Shown: positions 43,033 through 53,877 of the stretch, one piece after another
How the letters are laid out: each line of letters begins with the position of its first letter
Numbering within the stretch: the stretch's first letter is position 1
Assembly: GCA_001599755.1 (NCBI GenBank)
Contig: BCHX01000002.1
Span: forward strand, 496,001 to 560,000
DNA length: 64,000 nucleotides
Reading direction: 5' to 3'
From: Gliomastix tumulicola
Taxonomy: Eukaryota > Ascomycota > Sordariomycetes > Hypocreales > Bionectriaceae
Notes under the pieces: generated by a model
What the model was told of the DNA's origin: nothing
The model's input: the letters and a program-made list of their open reading frames with translations, nothing else
Database searches by the model: none
Translations under genes and position numbers: made by a program

Positions 43033-45420
43033 ATGGATCAGCTATGTCCATTCTGCCAGAAATTCGCTGCGCAAGTGTGGGAATATCTGCAGTCCGATAT
43101 CACCGACGAAAGGCAGTATGACATCAAAAACCTCCTCGAGTGGAAGCGCAGCGCCCTCCAGCATGCATCCCACGCATGGCCACCGACCTGCCGTCTCTGC
43201 TCCCTGATCTGGGGAGTGGAGGCTCTGAGCTGGTCCGGAGGGGATGCTGGTTTGACGGGAGCTAAAGATGGATACTTCGACGTCAGCAGGTCGCAGGGCA
43301 ATATCCTGGAGCTCATTCTTTCCAACGACGATGACAATGATGAATCGATGGATGTCCTCTTTGCGCGGCCAGCTGACACGAGCGAAATGAGTGAGCGAAG
43401 ATTCCATAGGCACAATGGGGACCACTGACATTTAAAGCAGGTGTGAGGAGGCAGGGCGTTGGGGACACAGGAGACCAGAAACTTGAACGTGCGCCTTGGA
43501 ATCTCTGCCATGAATTTCGCATCGCGAGTCAAGTTCACTGACATATCATAGCTAGCGTCTCGACCTGGTCACCCTCAACGATAAAGCAGGTTCACGTATG
43601 GCTCCAAGATTGCGGCGAGTCGCATCCAGGATGTCAGCCAGTGCATCAGGTATCGCGTCTCAGAGGATGACTGGAAACAAAGACAAGAGGTGCTGACTTG
43701 GCCGCAGACGCAACCGACCTTACCTCTGAGGTTTCTCGATACGAATCCAGGTGCTAAGCCTTTCCACATCCCGCAAGACGATGGTGACATGCAACGCTTC
43801 TCGATTAAAAACGATCCGTTTGTACGCACGTGCTTGACTCGGGACTTCCCAGTCGATACGCCATATTTAACACTCAGCCACTGCTGGGGCGGAAAACCTT
43901 CCATTCTTCTCGGTCATGATAACATTCAGATTCTCTCCGAGCGTTTACCATTAGCCGATATCATGGCTGAAGGTGCTTCTTTGTTAAGGGACGCAATCCT
44001 GATCACGCGCAGCCTGGAGTACCGCTACATCTGGGTCGATACCGTTTGTCTTAATCAAGACGATGATGCAGAGAAGATGGATCAGATTTCAAAAATGCAC
44101 GAGTTCTACTCCAATGCGGTTCTAAATCTTTCAGCCACAGCATCAAAGTCCGGCGCCGACAGCATGATTCTCAACCGGCATCTATCAACCGTCATGCCTC
44201 TCACCCTTCGAATGGGCTCCGATGGCGTTGAGCCTGGCGAGACCTCCAACAGCCTCGTGTTCTTCAATGTCGACTGGGGAAGTCGGATAGAATTTCAAAA
44301 GATCAACTCGCGCGGCTGGGTATTCCAGGAGCGTATGCTTGCTCATCGCGTTCTGCATTTCGCCGAAGACCAGGTGTACTGGGAATGCCATTCACTCGAG
44401 GCCTGGGACACGAACCCGTCCGGCAAGGCTGCCCTTCAGGCGAACCAAAGCGATCAACACATGAAGAGGAACCTCTCGCTGCGCGGAAGACACTCCGCCC
44501 ATCTAGCAGGGACGGATCACGGCCAGTACGTGTGGCTGGGCCTGCTTGTCAGCTACGGCAGCACGGTCACTACGTTTCCTGGAGACAGACTTATTGCCAT
44601 GTCAGCACTCGCACGGGACTTTGCGCTCGCGTTTAGGCTCTCGAATGAAACCTACAAGGCCGGGCTGTGGCTACCACATTGTCCGCTCGCACTGTGCTGG
44701 AGCGCGTTTGGTCCTAGGAAGAGGCCTCAGCTTTCTCGGGCGTCGACGTGGTCGTGGGCCAGTGTCGAAGGCAACATAAGCTACGCGTGGCATATAATGC
44801 AGACAACCTACAGGAGTGAAATCACGGTTGTCGATTCAGTCGTCACGACAAAGGTCGCCGCAGATCCTTTTAGCGAGGTCTTGGGAGGTCGAATCCGCAT
44901 CCGCGGTCGTCTGTTTAAAGGCTTCTACTGGAAGAATACTGGCGGCGACGAGACGTCGTATGATGATGTCTACGAGCTTTTGAGGGAAGAAACGAACCAT
45001 GGAAGCATGATGAACCGGGTCAGCACATCGTCTCAACGGCGACTGACCTTTCGGATGTCCTTTGACGTGGGAAGTTGGTATATAGATACGCCAAATGCTG
45101 CATCTGAGGATCGCCGCCCTTTTTTCCTCTTACCGGTTCAAACCCCAGAACCGGAGTCGCTCAACCGCTATTACGACCATTTGGGTGGTCAGGCTGACGA
45201 GGGGGCCTTGATTGGGAGGACTTGTCTGATCCTGCGTCGTACACCTGAGAGGGGTCAGTTCACGCGCGAGGGCATCATCTTTGGCAAGTACTGGTCGTTT
45301 GAGGAAGACGACCTTCTTCGTGCAGAAGGGAACAAGGTCGAATACGCCAGAGAGAGCATGGGGAGAGGCGACTTCATATCCAGTGAGGGTGATGGCGCGT
45401 ACACAATAGACATTGTCTGA
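43033..45420 (+). CDS. HET-domain (heterokaryon incompatibility) protein, 738 aa
   Basis: Four exons: 43033-43390, 43441-43488, 43552-43649, 43708-45420; introns 50, 63 and 58 nt, with branch-like CTGAC upstream of each acceptor. The N terminus has a CPFC-x-CRLC cysteine pattern common before HET domains. WLQDCGESHPGCQP then joins across the third junction to TLPLRFLD, the usual lead-in. The HET domain (about 221-380) shows YLTLSHCWGG, LLRDAILITRSLEYRYIWVDTVCLNQDD and MHEFYSNAVLNLSATAS. A following RGWVFQERMLAHRVLHF motif is also standard. HET proteins trigger cell death when genetically different hyphae fuse; the domain is distantly related to TIR. The polymorphic recognition part, if any, would be in the 350-residue C-terminal region, which I do not recognise. 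Confidence 0.92.
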
Positions 45421-45718
45421 ATACACCAACAGCATACACCTGGGGACTATTTCCGATACGGTAAAAAAGCGTATACATTACAGTCTATGTATGAAGCATA
45501 TTTCGTCCCTAAGAAAGGCAGCTTTACGGTACTCCGTCCGTCTATCCCGTCTATCCTTTGCAGTCTATGTGACCTACCTTGGCAGCCTGGAAGCCACGTT
45601 ACCATGTGTGATGATAAATATCTTGTTAAGTATAGCATCAAGCCTCGACACACTGTAGTCGTTTTCATCTTGGCAGAGAGACATCGAGTGAGGGCTTGCA
45701 GCAGTCTTGCGAAGCCGC

Positions 45719-47076
45719 TTAGAGCAGCTTCTTGAGACGGTGTTCCTGCAGAGAAAACCGGTAAGGCAAAAACCATTGTCGCGGGGGATATCACACAGAG
45801 CAAGACAGTCGCGCAACTCACCGGCTTGTGGCTAGTCTCGTAGTCGATGTGCACAAAGGCACGCTCGATCGAGGGCAGCTTCTCGAGCTTGATCTGGAGG
45901 TCCTCGGCGATGTCGTGGGCGACCTCGAGGCGCTCGTTGCGGTCGATGACGATGTCGACCTCGGCGACGATGCGAGGGCCGCTGTAGTAGGCGCGGACGG
46001 TGTCGATGCGCTCGATGAGCTCCGAGTGCGTCATGGCTGGGGACTGGATTAGCAACTGCTGTTGTCGAGAAGCCGCGTGTGTACTCACAGATATAGGTGA
46101 TGAGCTGGAGGACGTCGCGATCGGCCGTGACGCCGATCAGGAGCAGGAATTCGTCGTACGCGGTGTGCAGCCAGAGACCAGCGATGAGGACGGACAGAAT
46201 GATAGCACCCATGGGATCGATCCACCACTTGAGCTTACTACCACCAACGGAGGTCAAGATACCGAAGCCGTTGATGAAGAGATCGTTGCGGTGGTCACGC
46301 CAGAGGATGTCGACCTGGGAATATGTGTCCTTGACCGTCCAGCAGAGGAAGAACAAGCCGAGCTTCGTGGCGAACGCGCCAGCAACAGCGAGGACAGCAG
46401 GCAGATGGAACCTGTTCGTCTCCTCGTCAGATCCGTTGGCAAGGTCCTGCGCAGACATGACGATCAGGACCAGGGACACGGAAAACATGACGAAGGAGAA
46501 GACGATGTTTCCAGCAGTCGAGATGCGGGCGCGACCGGAAGGGTACTTCCTCGGGTCGACCTTGCCGACGGCACGATGCGCCATGTACAGCATGATACCC
46601 GAGAAGGGATCAAAGATCGAATCAGCGAGTGTGGTGAACAGCGACAGGGACCCGGAGCTGATGGCACCGTACAGCTGCAGGCCCGAGAGGAAGATGTTGG
46701 CCACGAGCGAGCCCTTGACGCAAAGATTGTACAGGAAGCTGTTGCTGTCGTGCACGTCGGTGGCCTCCTGCTCGTGCTCGTCGACGGACTTGAGCATGGC
46801 TTGGATGCCGCTGTTCTGCGTCTCGTAGTACTTCTGCAGGCCGTTGCCCTTCTTGAGGTTCTTGAGCGGGTTGCGGCGGCGCCGCGACGTGTTGGCCGCG
46901 ACGCTGATCTCATCGTCGGGCTTGATCTTAGAGGCCAGGTTGAGGGGATCGCGGACGTCGTGCTGGAACTCGATGTCCATGCCTGCAGGAGGCGGGATCG
47001 AGACGCGGTTGTGCGAGGAGGCCGTGGATTGAGGGCGGCCCTCGCCGGCGCTGCGGTTGAGCGAAGACATCTCCAT
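45719..47076 (-). CDS. cation diffusion facilitator (CDF) metal transporter
   Basis: Three exons: 47076-46089, 46036-45822, 45745-45719; introns 52 and 76 nt; 409 aa. The last exon encodes only EHRLKKLL, completing the family-typical HKPEH ending. Residues about 1-100 are cytosolic and disordered. Six membrane segments follow, containing SLSLFTTLADSIFDPFSGIML (metal-site Asp residues) and a DHRNDLFINGFGILTS segment with the second metal site. The C-terminal cytosolic domain (AYYSGPRIVAEVDIVIDRNERLEVAHDIAEDLQIKLE) is the dimeric ferredoxin-like metal sensor. CDF proteins exchange Zn, Mn or Fe for protons at organelle membranes. The DxxxD spacing in both sites fits fungal Mn/Fe-type members (inference). 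Start at 47076; in-frame Mets further up lie in probable leader. Confidence 0.9.
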
Positions 47077-48110
47077 TGTCGTAAGAGATCTCTGTCTGGA
47101 CGAAGACGACAAACGATGGACTGTACTCGGGATAGAGACGATGAAAGAGGATGAAGATCTGATGCTGATGACGAAAGTGAAGGAAATGTTTCGTTTCAAG
47201 GAGGCCTCTGAGTCTGCCGAAGAGCCCACTTAGCCGAATGCCGAGAGCACAGCCTCAATTTCTCTCCATAAAAAGCCGCTGTTTGCCTTGGGATGTGCCA
47301 ATGAAAAGGCATCCGTTCAAGATGGCTGATTTTTGGGCTCGGTATTATCTCCGAATCTCCTTCCACCCCCACACCTCAGTTATGAACGGGCTGACGATCC
47401 TATAGACCGTTCCCAGCTGGAGGGCACGCATGAGCGGGAAGCTGGAGGCCGGGATTAAGTATTCCGCCGAGTCTTTGTCCTCGGAGTCGCTCGTCCTTCG
47501 CTCCCGAGGAGTCTGGCATGTGTCTATGGTGAGCTTTTGCCCGTCCTGAGCCGTAACAGACCTCGACACCAAGAGAGGAGAGCATCTACTCTGCCATCCC
47601 AGTGCTTCGAGATCGCGGGCAGTGGTGCTTCGTGCCGTTCAGTTTCATCCCACACTTGGCACTCGCCAAAGGAAGACCAACCAACGCAGAGGCCTACGTA
47701 TTACATTAATTAACCTGACCTGCTGTCACTTCTAGCAGCAGGGTCTCAACACGCTGCCCACCCTTTCACCATGCCCACGTCATCGTCATCACGCGGCAGA
47801 AGGGGCCTTGGATATACCCTGGACGCTTCTACCCGAGTGCCGGCACTATATCGCTCAATTAAGTCTACCTTGCAAGCTTATATAGCCCCAGGGACGCAAC
47901 GTCGGCACTATCGAGTCCATTTACTCTCTGTGGGGTTAAGCAAAGCCGTCACCGGCTATTCGGCATGTATCAACCTTCTGAAAGCAGCAATCTAGAGCCC
48001 GTTCCACACCCTTTAACGCTTACTACTTATCCATCGAGTCCCCATGCAGGGGAAGGTCTGGAACAAATATCCGCTGCATGACTGGGCATTATAACGTGGA
48101 GTGCCAGTGA
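47077..48110. other. intergenic, 1.0 kb, no gene seen
   Basis: Promoter of the CDF gene and 3' flank of the secreted protein gene. A 74-codon frame at 47771-47995 has no codon bias or motif to support it. Confidence 0.5.
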
Positions 48111-49049
48111 TTAGTCGTCACCGGCACCAATAGGAACAATGGTGTCCGGCAGGTCAGTGACAGGGAGCGAGCCCTTGACCTGGTTCTGTGCCTGGCAGTC
48201 CGACGTGCATACCGTAGCCGGAGGCGCATCCTCCAGGGCATCCTCGCCAAAGACAGCCCCCATCCGTCCGCCGCTCCAGACATTCCATTTCGAGACCCGG
48301 CCATCCTGGAACAGCCTGTTGGCGCCCTGCGGGCTGTCCTTGGCCACGAAGTCGGTATGAGTAGCATCAGCGGGCTATAGCAGCAGGGGTACGTACGTTA
48401 GTGCTGATAAATAAGCTTGTATCAAGATTTACGTGGAAGACTCACGATGCCATTTCCGATCCGCACAGCGTTGTTCAGGTTGGGATCCAAGAAGTAGAAA
48501 ATTCCAGGCGCCAGCGTGATTGTGTGCGTGATGTTGGCGGCGTACTCGGTCTCGGCCTGGAACATGCCGCCTTGCGTGTTGTCCTTGGCCTGGTACTTGA
48601 CCTTGCCTCCGCTGGTGGCGAAGATGATGGTCAAGGCTCCGTCTTTCATTTCCAGACTCGAGATGCTGGGCTTCCCGAGCTGGGCTGATGTGAGGGCAAT
48701 CTCTCGGGACGTGAAGACAGTGGTTGGCTGGTTGAACATCCCTTGACAGAAGTTAGCACAACGGTCCCAGCGATGTTCCGAGCCAGTACGTACGGCCTCC
48801 AGTGTCGGCTCCGGTGAATGCGTAGTTGAACACATTCAGAGTAGCGCATTCGACGTCGAAGCCGTTGTTGATCCCTCTAATCGCCACTGTTCCCTGGCAT
48901 GCGAGGTTCTTCTCCTTGTATTCAGCACTGTTGTAGGCACGCCCGTTCACGGTGGTCACGTATTGACCTTGGCCCTTATTAGGCTTGTCGCCGCCCTTCG
49001 CAGCCACAAGGCCGGAGAGGGTGAGAGCGAGAAGGGCTGTAGGACGCAT
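48111..49049 (-). CDS. predicted secreted protein of unknown function (271 aa)
   Basis: Three exons: 49049-48794, 48741-48446, 48374-48111; introns of 52 and 71 nt. The product begins with a signal peptide (MRPTALLALTLSGLVAA) and continues GQYVTTVNGRAYNSAEYKEKNLACQGTVAI. Middle part: YAFTGADTGGRMFNQPTTVFTSREIALTSAQ and FQAETEYAANITHTITLAPGIFYFLDP. These are alternating polar/hydrophobic stretches that suggest a beta-rich fold. The C-terminal segment holds FQDGRVSKWNVWSGGRMGAVFGEDAL and two close cysteines (TVCTSDC). One N-glycosylation site (NIT) is visible. I recognise no family. A role at the cell surface or in host or substrate interaction is possible but unproven. A TATA element sits about 75 bp before the ATG. 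Confidence 0.75.
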
Positions 49050-49123
49050 TTCAGTAGGCTTTGGTGGATTTGTCGTCAGAGCTGATGCTTGATGAGAGTC
49101 ATGCATGCGGGCAGTCACCGTGC

Positions 49124-49131
49124 CTTTTATA
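49124..49131 (-). promoter_or_regulatory. TATA box of the secreted protein gene
   Basis: TATAAAAG on the minus strand, 75 bp upstream of the ATG at 49049; a strong consensus at the expected distance. Confidence 0.5.
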
Positions 49132-49441
49132 CTGACGAAGTAATACTATCTTAACTCCGCAACTATACATATACTCCGCCAGCCAGATGGAGTCCGACAA
49201 CTTGCATTGACCCCGGCTTACGATCTGAGTATGGACTAGGGGCGGCCGCCTCAAATTCGCTGAGACTGCGCGCGCGGATACGCGTACACAGAATGCCGCA
49301 TTTCCCGAGCCAAGTCCGATTTATTGGTTTCTACCTCATTAATCAGCCAGCCACGTGAGGACGACATGGGGAATCAGATACTGAATCATGCTTAGATGCA
49401 TGAATTTCTTTGTAACGGGGAGGGAATGCCGGGTACGGGTC

Positions 49442-49463
49442 GGGGGGGGGGGGGGGGGGGGGG
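49442..49463. repeat. poly-G tract (22 G)
   Basis: Uninterrupted run of 22 G on the plus strand in an intergenic promoter region. Could form a G-quadruplex, and its length may be affected by sequencing or assembly. Confidence 0.8.
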
Positions 49464-50080
49464 CGGCCGATTAGCACTTCCACACCCTGAGCTCTATAAT
49501 TTGTCTAAGCAAACAATCGTATATGCGAGCTAGCTTGAGGCTCTATACTCACGTTGTCGCAGTTGTCTAGCTCTGACATAGAGATGATGATATTGATTAC
49601 TGTTATGTTGTTCGATCATGTGACAAGCGAGAAATGTGTACCCGCGTTAACCAGTTGAGTTCATCGATTAGGCAGATAGGAATCTATTGGAATATCCACA
49701 GCCTCGTTCATCCCCCGTCATCAAGGTTTTCAAAGATGTCATGTCTCGTTTATTCTGGTCGATCAGTGATTTCGCACCTGTAAGGCTCAATTCTGCAGAA
49801 CAAACTGTAAGCATGGCGTTCTACAGAGGCCAAAGCCGATTTCACACCTGGTTTCATCCAGCGACGAACAATTTTCAGACGAGGACCATGATCGTAGAAA
49901 GGTATACTTATGAGTGAGTTTTCTTTGTCTCATGATTTCCATGTCTCTGTCCTTGCGACAACCACCAAACTTCTCTTGCTTGGCTGAGCCACCAGACCCG
50001 AGGCTCTTACTACTCACCGCGTCCTTCACATCACCTCCTTTCCCCCTTCCTCGGGTCCTCGACCTCACACTCCAGCCAAG

Positions 50081-51277
50081 ATGGCCGAGCTAGTTGAAGC
50101 TCAGTTTGTCCCTGAGATGCAGAACGACCCTCAGTACCGCTTGGTCGACATGGGTGGCAGTGTCCTGTACGAACAGTACCGTGGCGAGATAGGAGCCGCC
50201 TTCCGTGGCCAAGGCGACTTCCCAAGAAACCTGATACGCCTAGCCGACATCGATCACTGGTCCTACGTCTACTTGGACGGCTACGAACTCAATGACCAGC
50301 AGGATATTCAGCCATCCATTGTCGACAAAGTTTTCGCCGAGATGGATGTCAACTTCTTTCTCGTCGACCTCGGCTTCTTCGGATGCCCGCTGGCCTGTGG
50401 GCTCATCGAGAAGGGCATCGAGGAAGACACGAGGGTGGGCTACATGATCATCGACACTGACCGGGACAGCATCATCGACCACATGCGCGTCATGCGCCAG
50501 GCCTTCCCCGAGAATCCCGTCCTGGGCCTCTGGGGCAGCATCGAGCAGGGCCTCCACTACCTGAGGCAGCTGCCCGAGCACGTGCCCCGCGTCTTCACCA
50601 GCCAATTCTCGTCCTTCCTTGCCGGCTCCCCTGCCCAGAGGAAGCAGAGATGTGACGACTTCCGCGGTCTCCTCCGTCCAGAGGACCGGCTCTTCATCAC
50701 GCAGGACTGCTCGACGATGAACGTGCCGGAAGTCCGCGACCTGTACGACTCTCCGGAGTACATGGCAGCCTTCGTAAACTGCCTTGCGGTCATCATGGAC
50801 GAGGCTGAGTTGGGTCCCGGCAATGACACGGACTTTTTGGTGCAGCCAGGCATCACCGAACGCTCCCACTGGTTCCGCCTCATTGCCGACCACAACATCT
50901 TCTTCCCGGACGCGGACGACTTCTACATTCAGGCGGGAACCGTCTTCGAGATGGCGCGAACGGACAAGCTCACAGAGCAGGAGGTCATGGCTACGTTCAA
51001 CCGCTCCAACCTTCTCTGCGAGAGGATCGCTGGCGGCAACGGCCACCCTGGTATGGCTGATATCAGGGCCTACATGATCAAGGGTGTTGTGGACGATTCT
51101 GCCTGTACTCTGGGAACGCCCACGCAGCTTAATCAGAGTGGTGTCTGCGCTGTGGAGGATGCTCGGGGCCGGAAGCGAAAGCTGGACCATGAGATGCCGA
51201 CACTCGCTGGGGCTGGAGCAGCTGAGAGCGCTCGCCCCATTGAGGTGTCGGCTGGTGGTCGCAGCCACGCTAAATGA
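50081..51277 (+). CDS. EgtD-like (histidine-specific methyltransferase family) protein, possibly degenerate
   Basis: Single exon, 398 aa. The order of blocks resembles the EgtD/Methyltransf_33 fold, which trimethylates histidine in ergothioneine synthesis. It starts with an LYEQYRGEI segment. VDLGFFGCPLACGLIEKG sits where the family has a SAM-binding VELGSG-type loop; only one Gly pair is kept here. MIIDTDRDSIIDHM corresponds to the VPVDIS strand, and GLWGSIEQGLHYL to the next loop. LLRPEDRLFITQDC, LYDSPEYMAAFVNCLAVI and ITERSHWFRLIADH follow. The last 60 residues are low in complexity with RKRKLDHE, a possible nuclear signal. Because the SAM loop is poorly conserved, activity is uncertain. 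Family assignment is moderate, made by block order rather than close similarity. No ergothioneine partner gene lies nearby. Confidence 0.5.
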   Translation: MAELVEAQFVPEMQNDPQYRLVDMGGSVLYEQYRGEIGAAFRGQGDFPRNLIRLADIDHWSYVYLDGYELNDQQDIQPSIVDKVFAEMDVNFFLVDLGFFGCPLACGLIEKGIEEDTRVGYMIIDTDRDSIIDHMRVMRQAFPENPVLGLWGSIEQGLHYLRQLPEHVPRVFTSQFSSFLAGSPAQRKQRCDDFRGLLRPEDRLFITQDCSTMNVPEVRDLYDSPEYMAAFVNCLAVIMDEAELGPGNDTDFLVQPGITERSHWFRLIADHNIFFPDADDFYIQAGTVFEMARTDKLTEQEVMATFNRSNLLCERIAGGNGHPGMADIRAYMIKGVVDDSACTLGTPTQLNQSGVCAVEDARGRKRKLDHEMPTLAGAGAAESARPIEVSAGGRSHAK

Positions 51278-51985
51278 AGAAGGCCTTTAGGTATCCCCCA
51301 GCGGCGGTAATCCGAGAGAAGTGATTTTGGTGAAGCAGAGTATTTCTTATTTGTTCTGAGTTTTGGAAGCCATCGATACTATGGCAGTCGATGGAGAAGC
51401 AACCATGTTATTGACAACAGTTTGGTTATGAGCTACGGCCTTAAGGTATAGACGCAGTTATGAAGTTTACGATGGTCTGATTTACCTGTCTTCCAGGAAT
51501 TGGAGCCAACTGGCTCACGGAGAAGATTGTTTTGGTTGGAGTTCTGGGCATCATGAAGCTTATGAATATACCGATTGCTTTTTTGTACTTTGCCCTTCCC
51601 GAGTTGGAGAGATCTCTAGACAAATATATTCTAGATAGAGCCAACAAAATAGTATTCCCACCTAATCTTTGATCCCTTCAGAAGTCGCTTAAACACCGCA
51701 TGTGACAAGTCAAGATGATATATTTATTTCCTTCTTAGTCCTTGTTTTCTCATTATTATTATCTTGTTATGCTAGGGCGCAATTAAAGCCAAAAGAACAA
51801 ATCTGAGCGTACATGTAGTTGCCAGGTCGTGCCAATGAGACGCGTCTCCTACCATCCTTACCGTCTTTTGTCGTAACACGGACTGTGCTACAACACCGGA
51901 ATCTCCTCATCACATTACGTCACAGATCAATAGCAGCTCACCCAAAAAGACAAACCGGCACTACTAGTCCATCAAGACAACATCG
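51278..51985. other. intergenic between convergent genes
   Basis: AT-rich near 51710-51770. No supported gene. Confidence 0.5.
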
Positions 51986-53877
51986 TTACGACGAGATAGT
52001 CGGACGATCGACAGCCGTGGCCGAAGCCTGCGCCGCGACATCCTCCTGCGTCTCCTCCAGCGACTCATCCCACCCCTCCCGCGAGTCCCTCGGCATCCGC
52101 ACAAACGCAAAGTCCAGCACCAGGCCGACCGTCGCGAGCGCCATGCCAAAGTACAGCGCAGCGCGGTACCCGTCGACCAGCTGCCTCGGCTCCTGGCCAC
52201 CCTTGGCGATCTGCGACTCGATGGTGCCCGCGAAGCCGAGCCCCAGGCTGTTCCCGTAGAGGTTCAGCGTGCCGATGAGGCTCCCCGCGACGCCCTGGTG
52301 GCGCCGGCCGACGCTGTTGCTCGCGATGATCTGCGCGGCGATGTACACGAAGTCCGGGGAGAAGCTGGAGAGGACAAAGGCCGGGAACAGCTGGGCCCAG
52401 TAGGTCTGCTGGACGGGCATGGTGGCGAGGAGGAGATTGGCGGCGATGATGGTGACGATGCCGATGGCCATGATGTACTGCGCGGCCAGGCGTGGAATCA
52501 GCCATGCGGCGACGGCAACCGAGGCCACGGAGCAGATGCCGAAGGGGATGAAGTTGATGCCGACGTCGATGAGGTTGAGGTGGCGGAGGGCCTGCTGCCA
52601 GGATACAGCGTACCACATGCAGATGCCGACGCCCATGTACGTGAGGAGGGAAGCGAAGAGCAGGGCGGTGAAGGTCGGCGCGCGGAAGATGTTGAGCGGC
52701 ATGATGGGGGCGACGGCGTACTTGCTCTCCCAGAGGAGGAAGAGGCCGAACATGAGGACGGACAGGATGAGGCAGGCGATTTCGTACGGCGTGTTCCAGC
52801 CCACGGCAGGAGCTTGGCTAAACGCAGATATGTTAGAGGTCTGCTGAACTCATCCTTGAGCATGGCTGTAGACTTACTTCCAGACAAAGTTAAAGAGAAG
52901 CAAGCTTCCCAGTCCCAAGAAAGCTCCGACATAGTCGATCTTCCCACCTCGATCCACTGGTGTCTCGGTAGGAAAGAGAAGTGCCAAGGCAGCGACGGTG
53001 AGGAGAGATACACCAGCCCTAGCGATGATGGATTAGCACCCAACATCATCATAACAAGAGGCAACGCAACTCACAGGATCATAAACAGCCATGGCCACCC
53101 GACAAGCTCAAAGAAAACACCAATCAGCACACCCCCAAGCGTCCCGCCAATCGGCGGCGCAGAGGCAAAGAAGCTCATCGTGATGTTCCTCGAACGCCCA
53201 GGCGGAACCATGGTGGTGATCGTGGCCACGGCATTCGGCATGAACATCCCAGCGCCGATGCCAGTGAGGGCGCGGACCGCCACGAAGGAGTCGTACGTCC
53301 GGCAGAAGGCATTGCCGAAGCTCGAGATGGCGAAGAGCAGGGTTCCGAGGAGGATGAGGCGCTGGTGGCCAAAGATGGCGCCGAGACGGCCGGTGATGAG
53401 GACGAAGGCGCCTTGCGTGAGTCTAGGAATTGCTATCAGCTCTGCACCTGCTAGATTGGCCGTTTTTCAAGAGTTCACATACGAGAAGGAGGCTGCCATC
53501 CAGTTGGCCTGGCCGGCGCTCACTTCACGTCCGAGGTCCTTGCTGAGCGCCAATCCGCCAGCAATCGTCGTGAAAGCGGAACAGAACTTGACTCCTAATT
53601 AGCCAGTGCCAGACTTGACGCTCCCTGAGTAACTGACTTGCAGAATATTGATAAACACAATAAGCGCCGTAATCATGAACCTCGACTTTCGCTCGACCGT
53701 CGTCAGGGGCTCGACAGTAAACGTCCGCCCCGCCGTCAACACCGACTCGGAATCGGTATCTCGCAGTGGCGTCTCGTCGATCGGGGGAAGTGGTATCGGC
53801 AGAGGCAGCGTCGCAGCCGGAGGAATCGTCTGCAGCTCGACGGCGGGAATCGCCGTGGTGATGGTGACGGTTGACAT
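51986..53877 (-). CDS. MFS transporter, DHA2 (14-TMS) type
   Basis: Five exons: 53877-53638, 53586-53483, 53422-53075, 53018-52878, 52817-51986; introns of 51, 60, 56 and 60 nt; 554 aa. After a Pro-rich cytosolic N terminus come FMITALIVFINILQ-FCSAFTTIAGGLAL across the first junction. ANWMAASFSLTQGAFVLITGRLGAIFGHQRL and RALTGIGAGMFMPNAVATI follow. The segment FFASAPPIGGTLGGVLIGVFFELVGWPWLF is the antiporter motif. FVWNQAPAVGWNTPYE is created across the last junction and is typical of this fungal subgroup. The exon 2 acceptor (GTCAAG) and the GTCAGT donor are non-standard, but only they keep the conserved frame. It is a presumed drug or metabolite exporter of the plasma membrane; no biosynthetic cluster lies next to it. 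Confidence 0.88.

Larger units (their letters stand above)
49050..50080. other. intergenic, 1.0 kb between divergent genes
   Basis: No coding region supported. Contains a 22-base G run and the promoters of both flanking genes. Confidence 0.5.

Noticed and set aside
46000..47154. 384-aa plus-strand open frame
   Set aside because: Antisense shadow of the CDF transporter; low-complexity Val/Asp/Arg composition.
47771..47995. 74-aa open frame as a small gene
   Set aside because: No codon bias, no splice signals, no motif; isolated in an intergenic region.
50240..51268. 342-aa minus-strand open frame
   Set aside because: Antisense to the EgtD-like gene, which has better codon bias and motif order.
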